A stretch of DNA of 32,823 bases from Paludibacteraceae bacterium. GTDB taxonomy: Bacteria; Bacteroidota; Bacteroidia; Bacteroidales; Paludibacteraceae. The notes beneath the pieces were generated by a model. It had not been told where the DNA came from. It ran no database searches and worked only from the letters and a program-made list of their open reading frames with translations. A program made the translations under genes and the position numbers. Where the stretch lies: assembly GCA_024405895.1 (NCBI GenBank), contig JAKSNW010000020.1:1-32823 (forward strand), read 5' to 3'. This document shows, one piece after another, positions 14,670-23,872 of this stretch; the first letter of the stretch is position 1; every line of letters begins with the position of its first letter.

Positions 14670-15795
14670 GTTGCCAAAAACCTTGAAGCGACTTCTCTGC
14701 CATATACTTCTTGTATGCAGTCTGCTTCTTACGCAAAATATCTGTGCGCAAGAAGTGGACACGACCATGTCGCAACAAAAAGCCAACCGTTGGGAATCGC
14801 TACTCAACTGGAACTTCCTTGCCATTCCCACCGTCAGTTACCAGCCAGAAACCAACTGGGCATTCGGTGTGGCCGGCGCCTATTTCTTCAACTGCAAGAA
14901 CCAACCCCGCACCAGCGACATCAGTTTCGACGCCTGCTATGCTTTGAGCAAACAATATGCCATCAACGTCAGCACGACCACCTATTTCAACGCTGACAGT
15001 AAATGGTTGCTGAGTGCAAGTGCCAAATACCGGAACTTCCCAGAGTATTTGTTTGGTTACGGAAACGAAGGCGACGAGCTCTTTGAAAGCCGTCAAGGCT
15101 ATCAGTCGCAAGTATTGGAGATTAAAGGAATGCCTCAATATGCCTTCCCGAATCACATATACTTCGGTCCAGCCACATTGTTTCGTTGGGAAAAATCACA
15201 AGCCATCGATGCCTTGATGCAAGAGCAGGAAGGCATTGAGCCCTATCACATGCTGGGCCTTGGTGCCGTATTCACCTATGACACCCGCAATCAGGTGAAC
15301 TACACACACGACGGCATGTTTTTCAAAACCATCATGCTATACTACGAGCCAATGCTCGGAAGCAGCTACCGAATGGGCAATATCACAGTAGATTGGCGAC
15401 ACTTCGTTCCCATCTACAAAGATTTCGTCTTTGCCTATCAGTTCTACGGAAATGCCATCATCGGAGAGACAAAACCATTTCAAATGCTTGCCACAACAGG
15501 CGGTATCGACCAATCACGAGGCATTCGCAACGGCTATTGGCGCGATGATTTCTCCATGATGCTGCAAGCCGAATTCCGCATTCCGATTTGGAAATTTCTC
15601 AAAGCCACCGTTTTCGGTTCAATTGCCGATGTCTACAACTTCCAGCATTGGCACTGGGCAGTGCCTAAAGGTGCCTATGGAGCCGGACTGAGAGTAGCAA
15701 TCAACAAAGCAAAAGTTAACGTGCGCTTCGATGTCGCACGACAAACATACCTTCACAACTGGAGTTATTATTTCACTGTAAGAGAAGCGTTTTAA
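14668..15795 (+). CDS. BamA/TamA-family outer-membrane beta-barrel protein
   Basis: 375 residues. The N terminus reads as a signal peptide (basic LPKTLKR, hydrophobic LLCHILLVCSLLL, then ICAQ), so the protein enters the envelope. The rest alternates short strands with aromatic ends, includes GYGNEGDEL, LFRWEKS, GLGAVFTYDTRN, VDWRHFVP and GGIDQSRGIRNGYWRD (a BamA/Omp85 barrel signature region), and ends VREAF, an aromatic C terminus typical of barrels. There are no POTRA domains, so it is a short Omp85-like 'surface antigen' protein, not BamA itself. An in-frame TGA at 14659 excludes earlier starts; TTG 14668 or 14671 is the only way to keep the signal peptide. It begins a tight run with rsgA 3 bases downstream. 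Confidence 0.8.
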   Translation: MLPKTLKRLLCHILLVCSLLLTQNICAQEVDTTMSQQKANRWESLLNWNFLAIPTVSYQPETNWAFGVAGAYFFNCKNQPRTSDISFDACYALSKQYAINVSTTTYFNADSKWLLSASAKYRNFPEYLFGYGNEGDELFESRQGYQSQVLEIKGMPQYAFPNHIYFGPATLFRWEKSQAIDALMQEQEGIEPYHMLGLGAVFTYDTRNQVNYTHDGMFFKTIMLYYEPMLGSSYRMGNITVDWRHFVPIYKDFVFAYQFYGNAIIGETKPFQMLATTGGIDQSRGIRNGYWRDDFSMMLQAEFRIPIWKFLKATVFGSIADVYNFQHWHWAVPKGAYGAGLRVAINKAKVNVRFDVARQTYLHNWSYYFTVREAF

Positions 15796-15798
15796 GAC

Positions 15799-16713
15799 AT
15801 GACAGGATTAGTAGTCAAAAATACCGGTAGCGATTATTTAGTACGCTGCGATTCCGACAGGGCCTTTTACCAATGCAAAGCAAAAGGCAATTTTCGTATC
15901 AAAGGGATCAAAAGTACAAACCCGATTGCAATAGGCGACCGTGTAGAATTCAATGCGGAAGGCTTCATCACCAAGCTTCAAGACCGCAAGAACTACCTCG
16001 TACGAAAGCCAACCAATCTGTCGAAACAGCTTCACATTCTGGCAGCCAATATCGATCAGGCTCTCCTGTTTGTCACCATCAAATATCCGGAAACAGACAT
16101 CACCTTTATTGACCGTTTTCTTGCCTCCGCTGAGGCTTATAACGTACCGGCAAAACTCATCTTCAACAAGATAGACCTATTAGACGATGCTGACAACGAG
16201 TATCTCAATGCCATGATTTATCTTTACGAATCCATTGGCTACGAGTGTCTGAAACTGTCTGCAAAAGAAGGCATTGGCATAGAGCAACTCAAAACACTTT
16301 GCGAGGGTAAGACTTCACTCTTGTCTGGCAATTCTGGTGTAGGTAAATCAACACTTATCAACACACTTATACCAAACGCGAAGGCACAGACTGGCGACAT
16401 TTCCCACTCGCACCTTAAAGGCATGCACACCACAACATTCTCAGAGATGTACATTGGTGAAAACGACATGTACCTGATTGATACTCCAGGTATCAAAGGC
16501 TTTGGAACAGTAGACCTGAAGCCAGAAGAAGTGGCACATTATTTCCCAGAGATATTCAAAATTTCTGCCGACTGCAAATTCTACAACTGTACCCACCGTC
16601 ACGAACCGGACTGCGCTGTATTGAAAGCCTTGGAGGAACACAGAATTGCACAATCTCGCTACAACAGTTACCTGTCTATCATAACAGATGCTTCAGAGAA
16701 AAAATACCGCTAA
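15799..16713 (+). CDS. rsgA: Ribosome small subunit-dependent GTPase A
   Basis: 304 residues. A circularly permuted GTPase that acts in the late maturation of the 30S subunit. It has an N-terminal OB-fold (about 1-70), then the permuted G motifs: NKID (123-126), SAKEG (154-158), P-loop GNSGVGKST (177-185), HTTTF (210-214) and DTPG (228-231). The C-terminal zinc-binding domain has Cys259, Cys264, His266 and Cys272. Length and order are normal. It starts 3 bases after the stop of the BamA-like gene and is followed after 4 bases by an unknown envelope gene, so it is part of an operon of mixed purpose. Confidence 0.97.
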   Translation: MTGLVVKNTGSDYLVRCDSDRAFYQCKAKGNFRIKGIKSTNPIAIGDRVEFNAEGFITKLQDRKNYLVRKPTNLSKQLHILAANIDQALLFVTIKYPETDITFIDRFLASAEAYNVPAKLIFNKIDLLDDADNEYLNAMIYLYESIGYECLKLSAKEGIGIEQLKTLCEGKTSLLSGNSGVGKSTLINTLIPNAKAQTGDISHSHLKGMHTTTFSEMYIGENDMYLIDTPGIKGFGTVDLKPEEVAHYFPEIFKISADCKFYNCTHRHEPDCAVLKALEEHRIAQSRYNSYLSIITDASEKKYR

Positions 16714-16717
16714 ACAC

Positions 16718-17797
16718 ATGAAATCAAGACTCGTTATAATCTCCCTGATTCTCCTTTCGTCAATAGGAACGCATGCCCAGCGTTTTCTCTATGACGTTGA
16801 TTTTGTAGCATTTTTCGACAACAGAGAATATAAAGAACCCATACAAAAACCTCAAACCATCTTCGGAACTCGTTTGTCTCCGGAAATAGGAGTTGGTTTC
16901 ACTGACAAGACCGGAGGTGAACACAAACTGTTGGCCGGTGTTCATTATATCCAACCGATTGGAAGCAATTGGCGCGAAGCAAAATTCATTCCTACCATCT
17001 ATTATGACTACGGAATCAAAGGTTTCAGTTTTAGGATGGGTGCTATTCCGTTCAACAAACGAATAGAAGCTCTCCCTGATTATCTGCTCTACGACTCCAT
17101 TGCCTATATGCACCCAAACATACAAGGTGCTCTGCTCCAATACCAATCAAGACATGGCTATGCAGAATTCATGTGTGATTGGCGTGGTCGCCAGACTCCT
17201 GAACGCCGTGAGATGTTTCGTCTGGTGGTAAACGGACGCTATCATTATCAAGGTCTATTCACTTATTTTGCCGGTGGTTATGCACAGATGAACCACAAAG
17301 CCAATTACGCTGCCCCCACTGAACGTGAAGGCGTGTGCGATGATATTCTGATAGCCCCTCATCTTGGCATCGATTTCTCCGGTCCGACGCCTTTTGATTC
17401 TCTTGCCATTCGTGGTTCTTACATCCTTGGTATTCAACGTTACAGAATGAAAGGTCGTTCGGAAATGCCTCAAGGTGTATTGCTTGAAGCTTTTGCCCGT
17501 TGGCGTTTCCTTGGTATTCGCAATACATTCTATGCCGGTGGCAACCTTATGCCTTACTACAGTTCTTTCGGTTGCGACCTCAACCAAGGCGATCCGTTCT
17601 ATCAAGCTACGAGATACAATCGCACAGACCTATTTATTTATATTGTAAGAAAGAGTTTTGTCAATGTCTATTTCTCTTGGAACATGCACAAAGTGCCTAA
17701 CGAAAAGCTTCAGCATCAGCAACAACTGATTGCCTCATTCCGTTTGAGCGGCATCAAACATGACACCAAGAAAATGAGAGGACCTTTCGACAAATAA
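16718..17797 (+). CDS. Predicted outer-membrane protein, family unknown
   Basis: 359 residues from ATG 16718, chosen because it lies just after the rsgA stop and begins a clear signal peptide (MKSRLVIISLILLSSIGTHA, then Q). The rest shows repeated amphipathic strands with aromatic residues (FRMGAIPFNKR, GRYHYQGLFTYFAGGYAQM, GIRNTFYAGGNLMPYY), consistent with a beta-barrel or beta-sandwich in the outer membrane. I do not recognise the family and see no catalytic motif. It sits between rsgA and a histidine kinase with gaps of 4 and 12 bases, so all three are probably co-transcribed. A link to envelope-stress sensing by the kinase is possible but unproven. Confidence 0.75.
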   Translation: MKSRLVIISLILLSSIGTHAQRFLYDVDFVAFFDNREYKEPIQKPQTIFGTRLSPEIGVGFTDKTGGEHKLLAGVHYIQPIGSNWREAKFIPTIYYDYGIKGFSFRMGAIPFNKRIEALPDYLLYDSIAYMHPNIQGALLQYQSRHGYAEFMCDWRGRQTPERREMFRLVVNGRYHYQGLFTYFAGGYAQMNHKANYAAPTEREGVCDDILIAPHLGIDFSGPTPFDSLAIRGSYILGIQRYRMKGRSEMPQGVLLEAFARWRFLGIRNTFYAGGNLMPYYSSFGCDLNQGDPFYQATRYNRTDLFIYIVRKSFVNVYFSWNMHKVPNEKLQHQQQLIASFRLSGIKHDTKKMRGPFDK

Positions 17798-17809
17798 CGC
17801 CAACAGACA

Positions 17810-18976
17810 ATGTCACCGTTTTCATCCAAGACATATCGATACATACTGATATCCACAGTCATTATTGTGGTAATCATGTCATTGCTTTATGCAAACCATT
17901 TGGTGAAAATCATCAAGTCGGATGAACGTCAAAAGGTAGAAACCTGGGCTAAAGCCATGTCATTGGTTGTGGATGTCGATGCAGAAGACCGCAGTTTCGA
18001 TCTCATATGGAACATTATTGAAAACAACGAGAACATCCCCGTTTTGGTGATTAACGAAACGGGTGAACTGTTGGCATCACGCAACTTCTCCGATGAGACA
18101 TTTGCCACCGAGACTACCCTGCTACAAAAAAAGATTGCCAGATTGCGGTCGCGACATCAGCCCATTGTCCTCGATTCCGGCGAAATGGGAGACCTCTACG
18201 TTTACTACGACGACTCTATTCTTCTAAAAAAACTCACCGCGTTTCCGTATGTACTTTGGAGCATAATAGCAATCATCCTGATTTTTGGAATCTGGATTTA
18301 TTCTGCCGAAACTCATGCCGAACAAAACCGCGTATGGGTTGGACTTTCCAAAGAAACGGCCCACCAATTGGGAACACCGATTTCTTCTCTCATGGCACTT
18401 ACCGAGATTTTGAAGGACACATCCGGAAATGATGAAATCGTTCAGGAAATTACCAAGGACGTTGACCGATTGAATACTATTGCCGACCGTTTCTCAAAAG
18501 TCGGCTCCAAGCCTGTTTTGGAAGCTTCTGACATTGCATCTGTCATGCAGCATGCTATCGATTATATGAAACGCAGGACATCCAGCAGAGTGCAATATCA
18601 GATAAATGCCCCGGAAGGCTTGACTGCGAATATCAACGTGCCTCTTTTTGAATGGGTCGTTGAAAATCTTTGCAAAAATGCCGTTGATGCCATGGGTGGC
18701 GAAGGTAGCATCTCCGTAAACATCGAAGCACAGAAAAACGGAATTGTTGCCATTGACATCACCGATACAGGCAAAGGCATTGAGAGAAAAAACTTTAGAA
18801 ACGTATTCAAGCCAGGATTCACCACAAAAAAACGTGGATGGGGCCTTGGACTTTCGTTGGCAAAGCGTATTATTGAAGAGTATCACAGTGGCAAAATCAT
18901 GGTGAATAATTCGGAAATAGGCAAGGGAACAACCTTTAGAATTTTGCTCAACGGAACAGAAAAACAACTTTCATAA
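17810..18976 (+). CDS. Membrane sensor histidine kinase, orphan
   Basis: 388 residues. Two membrane segments (about 11-29 and 146-165) bracket a periplasmic sensor domain of about 115 residues with no recognised motif. The phospho-acceptor box is KETAHQLGTPIS, with His185; this HQLGTP form is common in Bacteroidetes kinases. The ATPase domain has N box ENLCKNAVDAM (285-295), G1 DTGKG (319-323), F box FKPGFTT (333-339) and G2 GWGLGLS (343-349). No HAMP domain is apparent. No response regulator is in the window, so it is an orphan kinase by position. It follows the unknown envelope gene after 12 bases. Confidence 0.93.
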   Translation: MSPFSSKTYRYILISTVIIVVIMSLLYANHLVKIIKSDERQKVETWAKAMSLVVDVDAEDRSFDLIWNIIENNENIPVLVINETGELLASRNFSDETFATETTLLQKKIARLRSRHQPIVLDSGEMGDLYVYYDDSILLKKLTAFPYVLWSIIAIILIFGIWIYSAETHAEQNRVWVGLSKETAHQLGTPISSLMALTEILKDTSGNDEIVQEITKDVDRLNTIADRFSKVGSKPVLEASDIASVMQHAIDYMKRRTSSRVQYQINAPEGLTANINVPLFEWVVENLCKNAVDAMGGEGSISVNIEAQKNGIVAIDITDTGKGIERKNFRNVFKPGFTTKKRGWGLGLSLAKRIIEEYHSGKIMVNNSEIGKGTTFRILLNGTEKQLS

Positions 18977-19018
18977 AGAATAACTGCCTCAAGTAGTTCA
19001 TCATTAAGAAAAAATACG

Positions 19019-19026
19019 TATCTTTG
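19019..19026 (+). promoter_or_regulatory. -7 promoter box of yceD-rpmF
   Basis: TATCTTTG followed by CA, 33 bases before ATG 19060. A start at 19024 would lie inside this box. Confidence 0.6.
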
Positions 19027-19059
19027 CACCCGCTTTTTGTACCCGCTTTGCATATTTGT

Positions 19060-19581
19060 ATGGCATCAGAAAACAACAATTACACACTGCCTATCAAGCA
19101 ATTGCCAGTTGGCAGCCATGACTTCAAATACACTCTCAATCGCGAATTTTTCGCCGATTTAGAGCAAGATGAGATTAGTGATGGCATAGTAAATGTTGTT
19201 GTCAACGTTGCAAAAAGCCAAAGAAACATCACCATGAACATTGCTGCAACAGGCAAAGTGGTGGTAACTTGCGACAGATGTCTCGCTCCATTGACACTTG
19301 ATATGGAAGCAGATGATTTCTTCAACGTAATCTTTGGCGAAGAATATGCAGAAGAAGGCGACAATGTAGTAGTTGTTCCTGAACAGGACGGAGAATTTGA
19401 TGTTTCCTGGCTTATCTACGAAACCATCCTCCTCTCCCTTCCGTTCAACCACACACACGAAGAGGGTGAATGTAACCCAGAAATGGAAGAAACCCTCAAA
19501 CGCTACACTCCTAACGGAGAAGACGAACAAGAAAGTGAAAGCGACCCACGATGGGACGCACTCAAGAATATGCATAAATAA
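19060..19581 (+). CDS. yceD: YceD / DUF177 family protein
   Basis: 173 residues from ATG 19060. Family members sit directly before rpmF in most bacteria, and plant relatives affect 23S rRNA or large-subunit assembly; the exact role is not settled. Seen here: CDRC in the zinc-like motif of the middle region, an acidic stretch, and the conserved C-terminal DPRWDALKNM. A start at 19024 is rejected because of the promoter box. The next gene, rpmF, follows after 17 bases, the expected partner. In other Bacteroidales I recall fabH after rpmF; that is not the case here. Confidence 0.92.
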   Translation: MASENNNYTLPIKQLPVGSHDFKYTLNREFFADLEQDEISDGIVNVVVNVAKSQRNITMNIAATGKVVVTCDRCLAPLTLDMEADDFFNVIFGEEYAEEGDNVVVVPEQDGEFDVSWLIYETILLSLPFNHTHEEGECNPEMEETLKRYTPNGEDEQESESDPRWDALKNMHK

Positions 19582-19598
19582 ATTAAAGACATTGTAAT

Positions 19599-19784
19599 AT
19601 GGCACATCCTAAGCGAAAACACTCAAACACCAGAACAGCAAAACGTCGTACTCACGATGTAGCTGTTGCTCCAACCTTGGCACGTTGCTCAAACTGCGGA
19701 GCTTTCCATATCTATCACACAGTATGCCCAGAATGCGGCTACTATCGTGGTAAATTGGTTATCGCACCAAAAGAGGAAGCATAA
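19599..19784 (+). CDS. rpmF: 50S ribosomal protein L32
   Basis: 61 residues. The N terminus AHPKRKHSNTRTAKRR is the typical L32 start, and two CxxC pairs (CSNC, CPEC) form the zinc ribbon. Part of the large ribosomal subunit. Co-transcribed with yceD and followed by a strong terminator. Confidence 0.98.
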   Translation: MAHPKRKHSNTRTAKRRTHDVAVAPTLARCSNCGAFHIYHTVCPECGYYRGKLVIAPKEEA

Positions 19785-19805
19785 CGAGCCGACTTTCACA
19801 AGTCG

Positions 19806-19848
19806 AAAAAGCCATCGGTTATTCTTAGGGATAACTGGTGGCTTTTTT
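19806..19848 (+). terminator. Terminator after rpmF
   Basis: AAAAAGCCA / TGGCTTTTT with inner CGGTTAT / ATAACTG pairing, followed by T residues. Confidence 0.85.
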
Positions 19849-19965
19849 ACATCTTATCTGTCTGTTACCCAAAGATATTAGACCAAACTTAGACAAAGAT
19901 TTTACCCTTTGGGAAACTACCCATATTTTCCATGCCTAAAAACGGAAAACTCCAATAAAAAATCG

Positions 19966-19973
19966 TACCTTTG
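19966..19973 (+). promoter_or_regulatory. -7 promoter box of the 19980 gene
   Basis: TACCTTTG followed by CA, but only 6 bases before the ATG, which would make the mRNA leaderless or nearly so. No clear -33 element. Confidence 0.5.
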
Positions 19974-19979
19974 CACATT

Positions 19980-20750
19980 ATGGATTTTACTCCTGCAAAA
20001 TATAAAGAATTGCTTAAAGCACTCTTAGAATGCGGATACCAAAGCATTACGTATTCAGATTACTGCGAAGCACGTAATAACAAACGCGACCTCCCGCAGC
20101 GATTTGTTATCTTACGTCATGATGTAGATCTTCAGGCCCACCGTTCAGCTGTCATTGCCAAAATCGAAGCAGAGATGAAAGCCAAGGCTGTCTACTATTT
20201 CCGCGTAGTTCCAGAGAGTTGTGTCGAGGCAGTTATCGAAGAGATTGCACAGCTTGGTCATGAAGTAGGCTATCACTACGAAGACATGACAATCTGCAAC
20301 GGCAATAGCGACGAAGCTTACCGTCATTTCTGCCGACAACTCGCCTATTTCCGCAAATTCTATCCGGTTCAAACCATTTGCATGCACGGAAGTCCAAGAA
20401 GCAGATACGATGCCAAAGATTTGTGGAAAAACCACTCATTCGAAGTATTGAACATCATTGGCGAACCCTACCTTACCACCGATTTCACAGACGTATTCTA
20501 CCTTACTGACACCGGAAGATGTTGGGACGGAGCACGTTTCAGTGTACGCGATAAGGTAGAGCAAAACTTTGGTTTGAGTTTCCATTCCACCGACCAGATT
20601 ATTGCAGCCATCAGACAAGGCAAGATGCCCGAACACCTGATGATTACCACCCATCCTCAACGATGGATCGGTTCAAAGGGCGCTTGGCTGAAAGAATGGG
20701 CAGTGCAAAACCTGAAAAATCAAGTAAAGCGCATCATAGCAAAACAATAA
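19980..20750 (+). CDS. Polysaccharide deacetylase-like (NodB-fold) protein
   Basis: 256 residues, no signal peptide, so cytoplasmic. Motif 1 is the variant LRHDVD (45-50) in place of TFDD, followed by GYHYED (97-102), MHGSPRS (135-141) and THPQRW (224-229), the metal- and acid-base motifs of a carbohydrate esterase 4-like fold. This LRHDVD subgroup often occurs in O-antigen or surface glycan clusters, where it acts on nucleotide sugars or lipid-linked sugars (inference). It heads a run of four genes with gaps of 11, 1 and 15 bases: sugar transferase, WbpD-like acetyltransferase, WbpB-like oxidoreductase. In P. gingivalis a deacetylase-like protein (VimE) is thought to act in the Wbp/Vim pathway; this could be its counterpart, which I cannot verify. 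Confidence 0.8.
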   Translation: MDFTPAKYKELLKALLECGYQSITYSDYCEARNNKRDLPQRFVILRHDVDLQAHRSAVIAKIEAEMKAKAVYYFRVVPESCVEAVIEEIAQLGHEVGYHYEDMTICNGNSDEAYRHFCRQLAYFRKFYPVQTICMHGSPRSRYDAKDLWKNHSFEVLNIIGEPYLTTDFTDVFYLTDTGRCWDGARFSVRDKVEQNFGLSFHSTDQIIAAIRQGKMPEHLMITTHPQRWIGSKGAWLKEWAVQNLKNQVKRIIAKQ

Positions 20751-20761
20751 TCTACACGATT

Positions 20762-22279
20762 ATGAAAAAGACACTGAAATTCAACGGCAAGAACTTCATA
20801 GTGGATATCCTGATTTGGATTATTGCCACTGTGATTATGGCTTTATGGAGAGTTTTGAGCGATAAGGTTGAAATTCTCTCCTATGTTATTCTTTGCGTTG
20901 GATTGATGGTGTCATGGCTTCTCATCGGTCTCCAAGCCGGCAAATACAGACCTTTGGCAACGCAATCGCGCAAAAAAAACATATTGGAGGCACTCTACGT
21001 TTTCCTCTTAACCATGGCTATTTGCGCCACTGCCATTGCTACAAAGCTCTTCCCAATCTCTCCACTTACTGTTATGGGTGTAGTGGCTATCGTTTGGTTG
21101 ATCAACATGTTCTATCTGTTCGTATTCTATGCCATGCGTTTTGCCACAAGTGCCGACATTCCTCTTCCGGAAATCATAGCCAGAGAGAATGCCAACGTGC
21201 TGTTTCCCAAAAGAGAACTGACACCGGAGAAATACGAAACCATCAAACAGTCCATCGTAGAACAGACCAATGGCATCGTCTTCGATTGGCTCAATCAGCA
21301 TACACCACTCAACAGTTCAAACACCATCGTTCTTTCTACTGCAGAACGCTTCAATATCGACTCACTGGTAACCGATCGTTACGACTGCTATATCAACCTC
21401 AAGCAACTGAATAATGTGCTTGGTTTGAACCAGATGTTCTGTTCTGTCAACAAGAAACTTCCAGACAACGGTCTATATGTCTGCTGTTTCGTGGCTCAGG
21501 ATGAGATAAAACGCAGTTTCTTGGCACGTTATCCCAAAGGCCTCAACTACATCTTCTATACCTTCAACTTCCTTGTGAAACGTGTATTGCCAAAGATTCT
21601 GCTCACAAGCCGTCTCTACTTTTCAATAACCAAAGGCAAACGTCGTGTATTCTCTCAAACTGAGATACTTGGAAGACTCTATTACTGCGGTTTTGAAGTC
21701 CTTGAGGAGACAAGAATCAATGGCGTCAGCTACGTAATTGCCAGACGGCACAAGCAACCAGAGAGACCGGAACATAAGATTTATGGTCCACTCATCACCC
21801 TCAATCGTGTAGGAAAAGACGGCAGGAAATTCAAGGTTTACAAGATGCGAACCATGCATCCTTACTCTGAATATCTGCAAGCCTATATGTTCGAAAAACA
21901 GGGACTGCGCGAGGGTGGCAAGATTGCAAACGACATACGTGTCAGCACATTAGGCGCTTTCATGCGTAAATGCTGGCTCGATGAATTCCCAATGTTCATC
22001 AACCTCTTCAAAGGCGAGATGAAATTGGTTGGCGTACGTCCGCTAAGCAATCACTATTTCAACCTCTATTCAAAAGAATTGCAAGAAAAGAGAACAAAAT
22101 TCCGTCCAGGACTTTTGCCTCCTTTCTATGCTGATATGCCCAAGACTTTGGAAGAAATCGAAGCCTCTGAGATGCGTTATCTCACTGCCTGTGAGAAAAA
22201 AGGAGTTTTCCTGACCGACCTCAGATACTTCTTCAAGATATTGAACAACATTCTATTCAAACGCGCTCGCAGTCACTAA
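20762..22279 (+). CDS. Membrane sugar-phosphate transferase, atypical
   Basis: 505 residues from ATG 20762 (earlier starts lie in the previous gene). Four N-terminal membrane segments (about 13-30, 37-58, 75-95, 105-125). Residues about 345-460 are the bacterial sugar transferase (WbaP/PglC-type) core: NRVGKDGRKFKVYKMRTM, then WLDEFPMFINLFKG with the Asp407-Glu408 dyad and LVGVRP, so it should move a sugar-1-phosphate from UDP-sugar to undecaprenyl phosphate and start a glycan. Oddities: the usual KRxxD membrane hairpin before the core is absent, and residues about 185-330 look like half of a Rossmann methyltransferase (KLPDNGLYVCCF, then FSQTEILGRLYYCGFEVLEE) with no visible SAM-binding glycine motif. 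Confidence 0.85.
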   Translation: MKKTLKFNGKNFIVDILIWIIATVIMALWRVLSDKVEILSYVILCVGLMVSWLLIGLQAGKYRPLATQSRKKNILEALYVFLLTMAICATAIATKLFPISPLTVMGVVAIVWLINMFYLFVFYAMRFATSADIPLPEIIARENANVLFPKRELTPEKYETIKQSIVEQTNGIVFDWLNQHTPLNSSNTIVLSTAERFNIDSLVTDRYDCYINLKQLNNVLGLNQMFCSVNKKLPDNGLYVCCFVAQDEIKRSFLARYPKGLNYIFYTFNFLVKRVLPKILLTSRLYFSITKGKRRVFSQTEILGRLYYCGFEVLEETRINGVSYVIARRHKQPERPEHKIYGPLITLNRVGKDGRKFKVYKMRTMHPYSEYLQAYMFEKQGLREGGKIANDIRVSTLGAFMRKCWLDEFPMFINLFKGEMKLVGVRPLSNHYFNLYSKELQEKRTKFRPGLLPPFYADMPKTLEEIEASEMRYLTACEKKGVFLTDLRYFFKILNNILFKRARSH

Positions 22280-22280
22280 T

Positions 22281-22859
22281 ATGGAAGAGTATTTCAAACA
22301 CGAATCATCCTACGTGGATGACAACTGTCAGATTGGCAAAGGAACAAAAATCTGGCATTTTTCCCATATCATGTCCAACTGTGTGATTGGTGAGAACTGT
22401 AATATAGGACAGAACGTAGTTGTCTCTCCTGACGTCCGCTTAGGAAATAACGTCAAGATACAGAACAACGTTTCGGTCTATACCGGTGTTATCTGTGAAG
22501 ACGATGTATTTCTTGGACCAAGCATGGTATTTACCAACGTCATCAATCCCCGCAGCCACGTCAGCCGCAAGCATGAGTACAAGACCACACTCATCCACAA
22601 AGGGGCAAGTATCGGAGCCAATGCTACCATCGTCTGCGGCAACGAAATAGGTGCATTTGCCTTGATTGGTGCTGGCACAGTAGTCACAAAAAACGTACTC
22701 CCTTATGCTCTTGTTGTGGGTAATCCTGCCCGTCAGATTGGCTGGGTCAGCGAAAACGGCCAGAAACTGAAATTCGATGCCGAAGGTTTTGCTACTTGCC
22801 CAGAAACCCATGAACGCTATCAGTTGAAAGATGGAAGAGTCACCAAATTAGAAAAATAA
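22281..22859 (+). CDS. wbpD: UDP-2-acetamido-3-amino-uronate N-acetyltransferase, WbpD/WlbB type
   Basis: 192 residues; left-handed beta-helix acyltransferase with hexapeptide repeats from about residue 15 to 150 (IGKGTKIWHFSHIM, IGENCNIGQNV, GNNVKIQNNV, GASIGANATIV, IGAFALIGAGTVV). The sequence GTKIWHFSHI with FTNVINPRS and a VGNPARQIGWVS end is close to the WbpD/WlbB enzyme, which adds an acetyl group to the 3-amino group of UDP-GlcNAc3NA, giving UDP-2,3-diacetamido-glucuronic acid. It starts 1 base after the transferase stop and is followed after 15 bases by the oxidoreductase that supplies the 3-keto precursor in this pathway. Confidence 0.9.
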   Translation: MEEYFKHESSYVDDNCQIGKGTKIWHFSHIMSNCVIGENCNIGQNVVVSPDVRLGNNVKIQNNVSVYTGVICEDDVFLGPSMVFTNVINPRSHVSRKHEYKTTLIHKGASIGANATIVCGNEIGAFALIGAGTVVTKNVLPYALVVGNPARQIGWVSENGQKLKFDAEGFATCPETHERYQLKDGRVTKLEK

Positions 22860-23840
<981 letters not shown>

Positions 23841-23872
23841 ACAACATACATAATAATTTACACATCAAGCAA

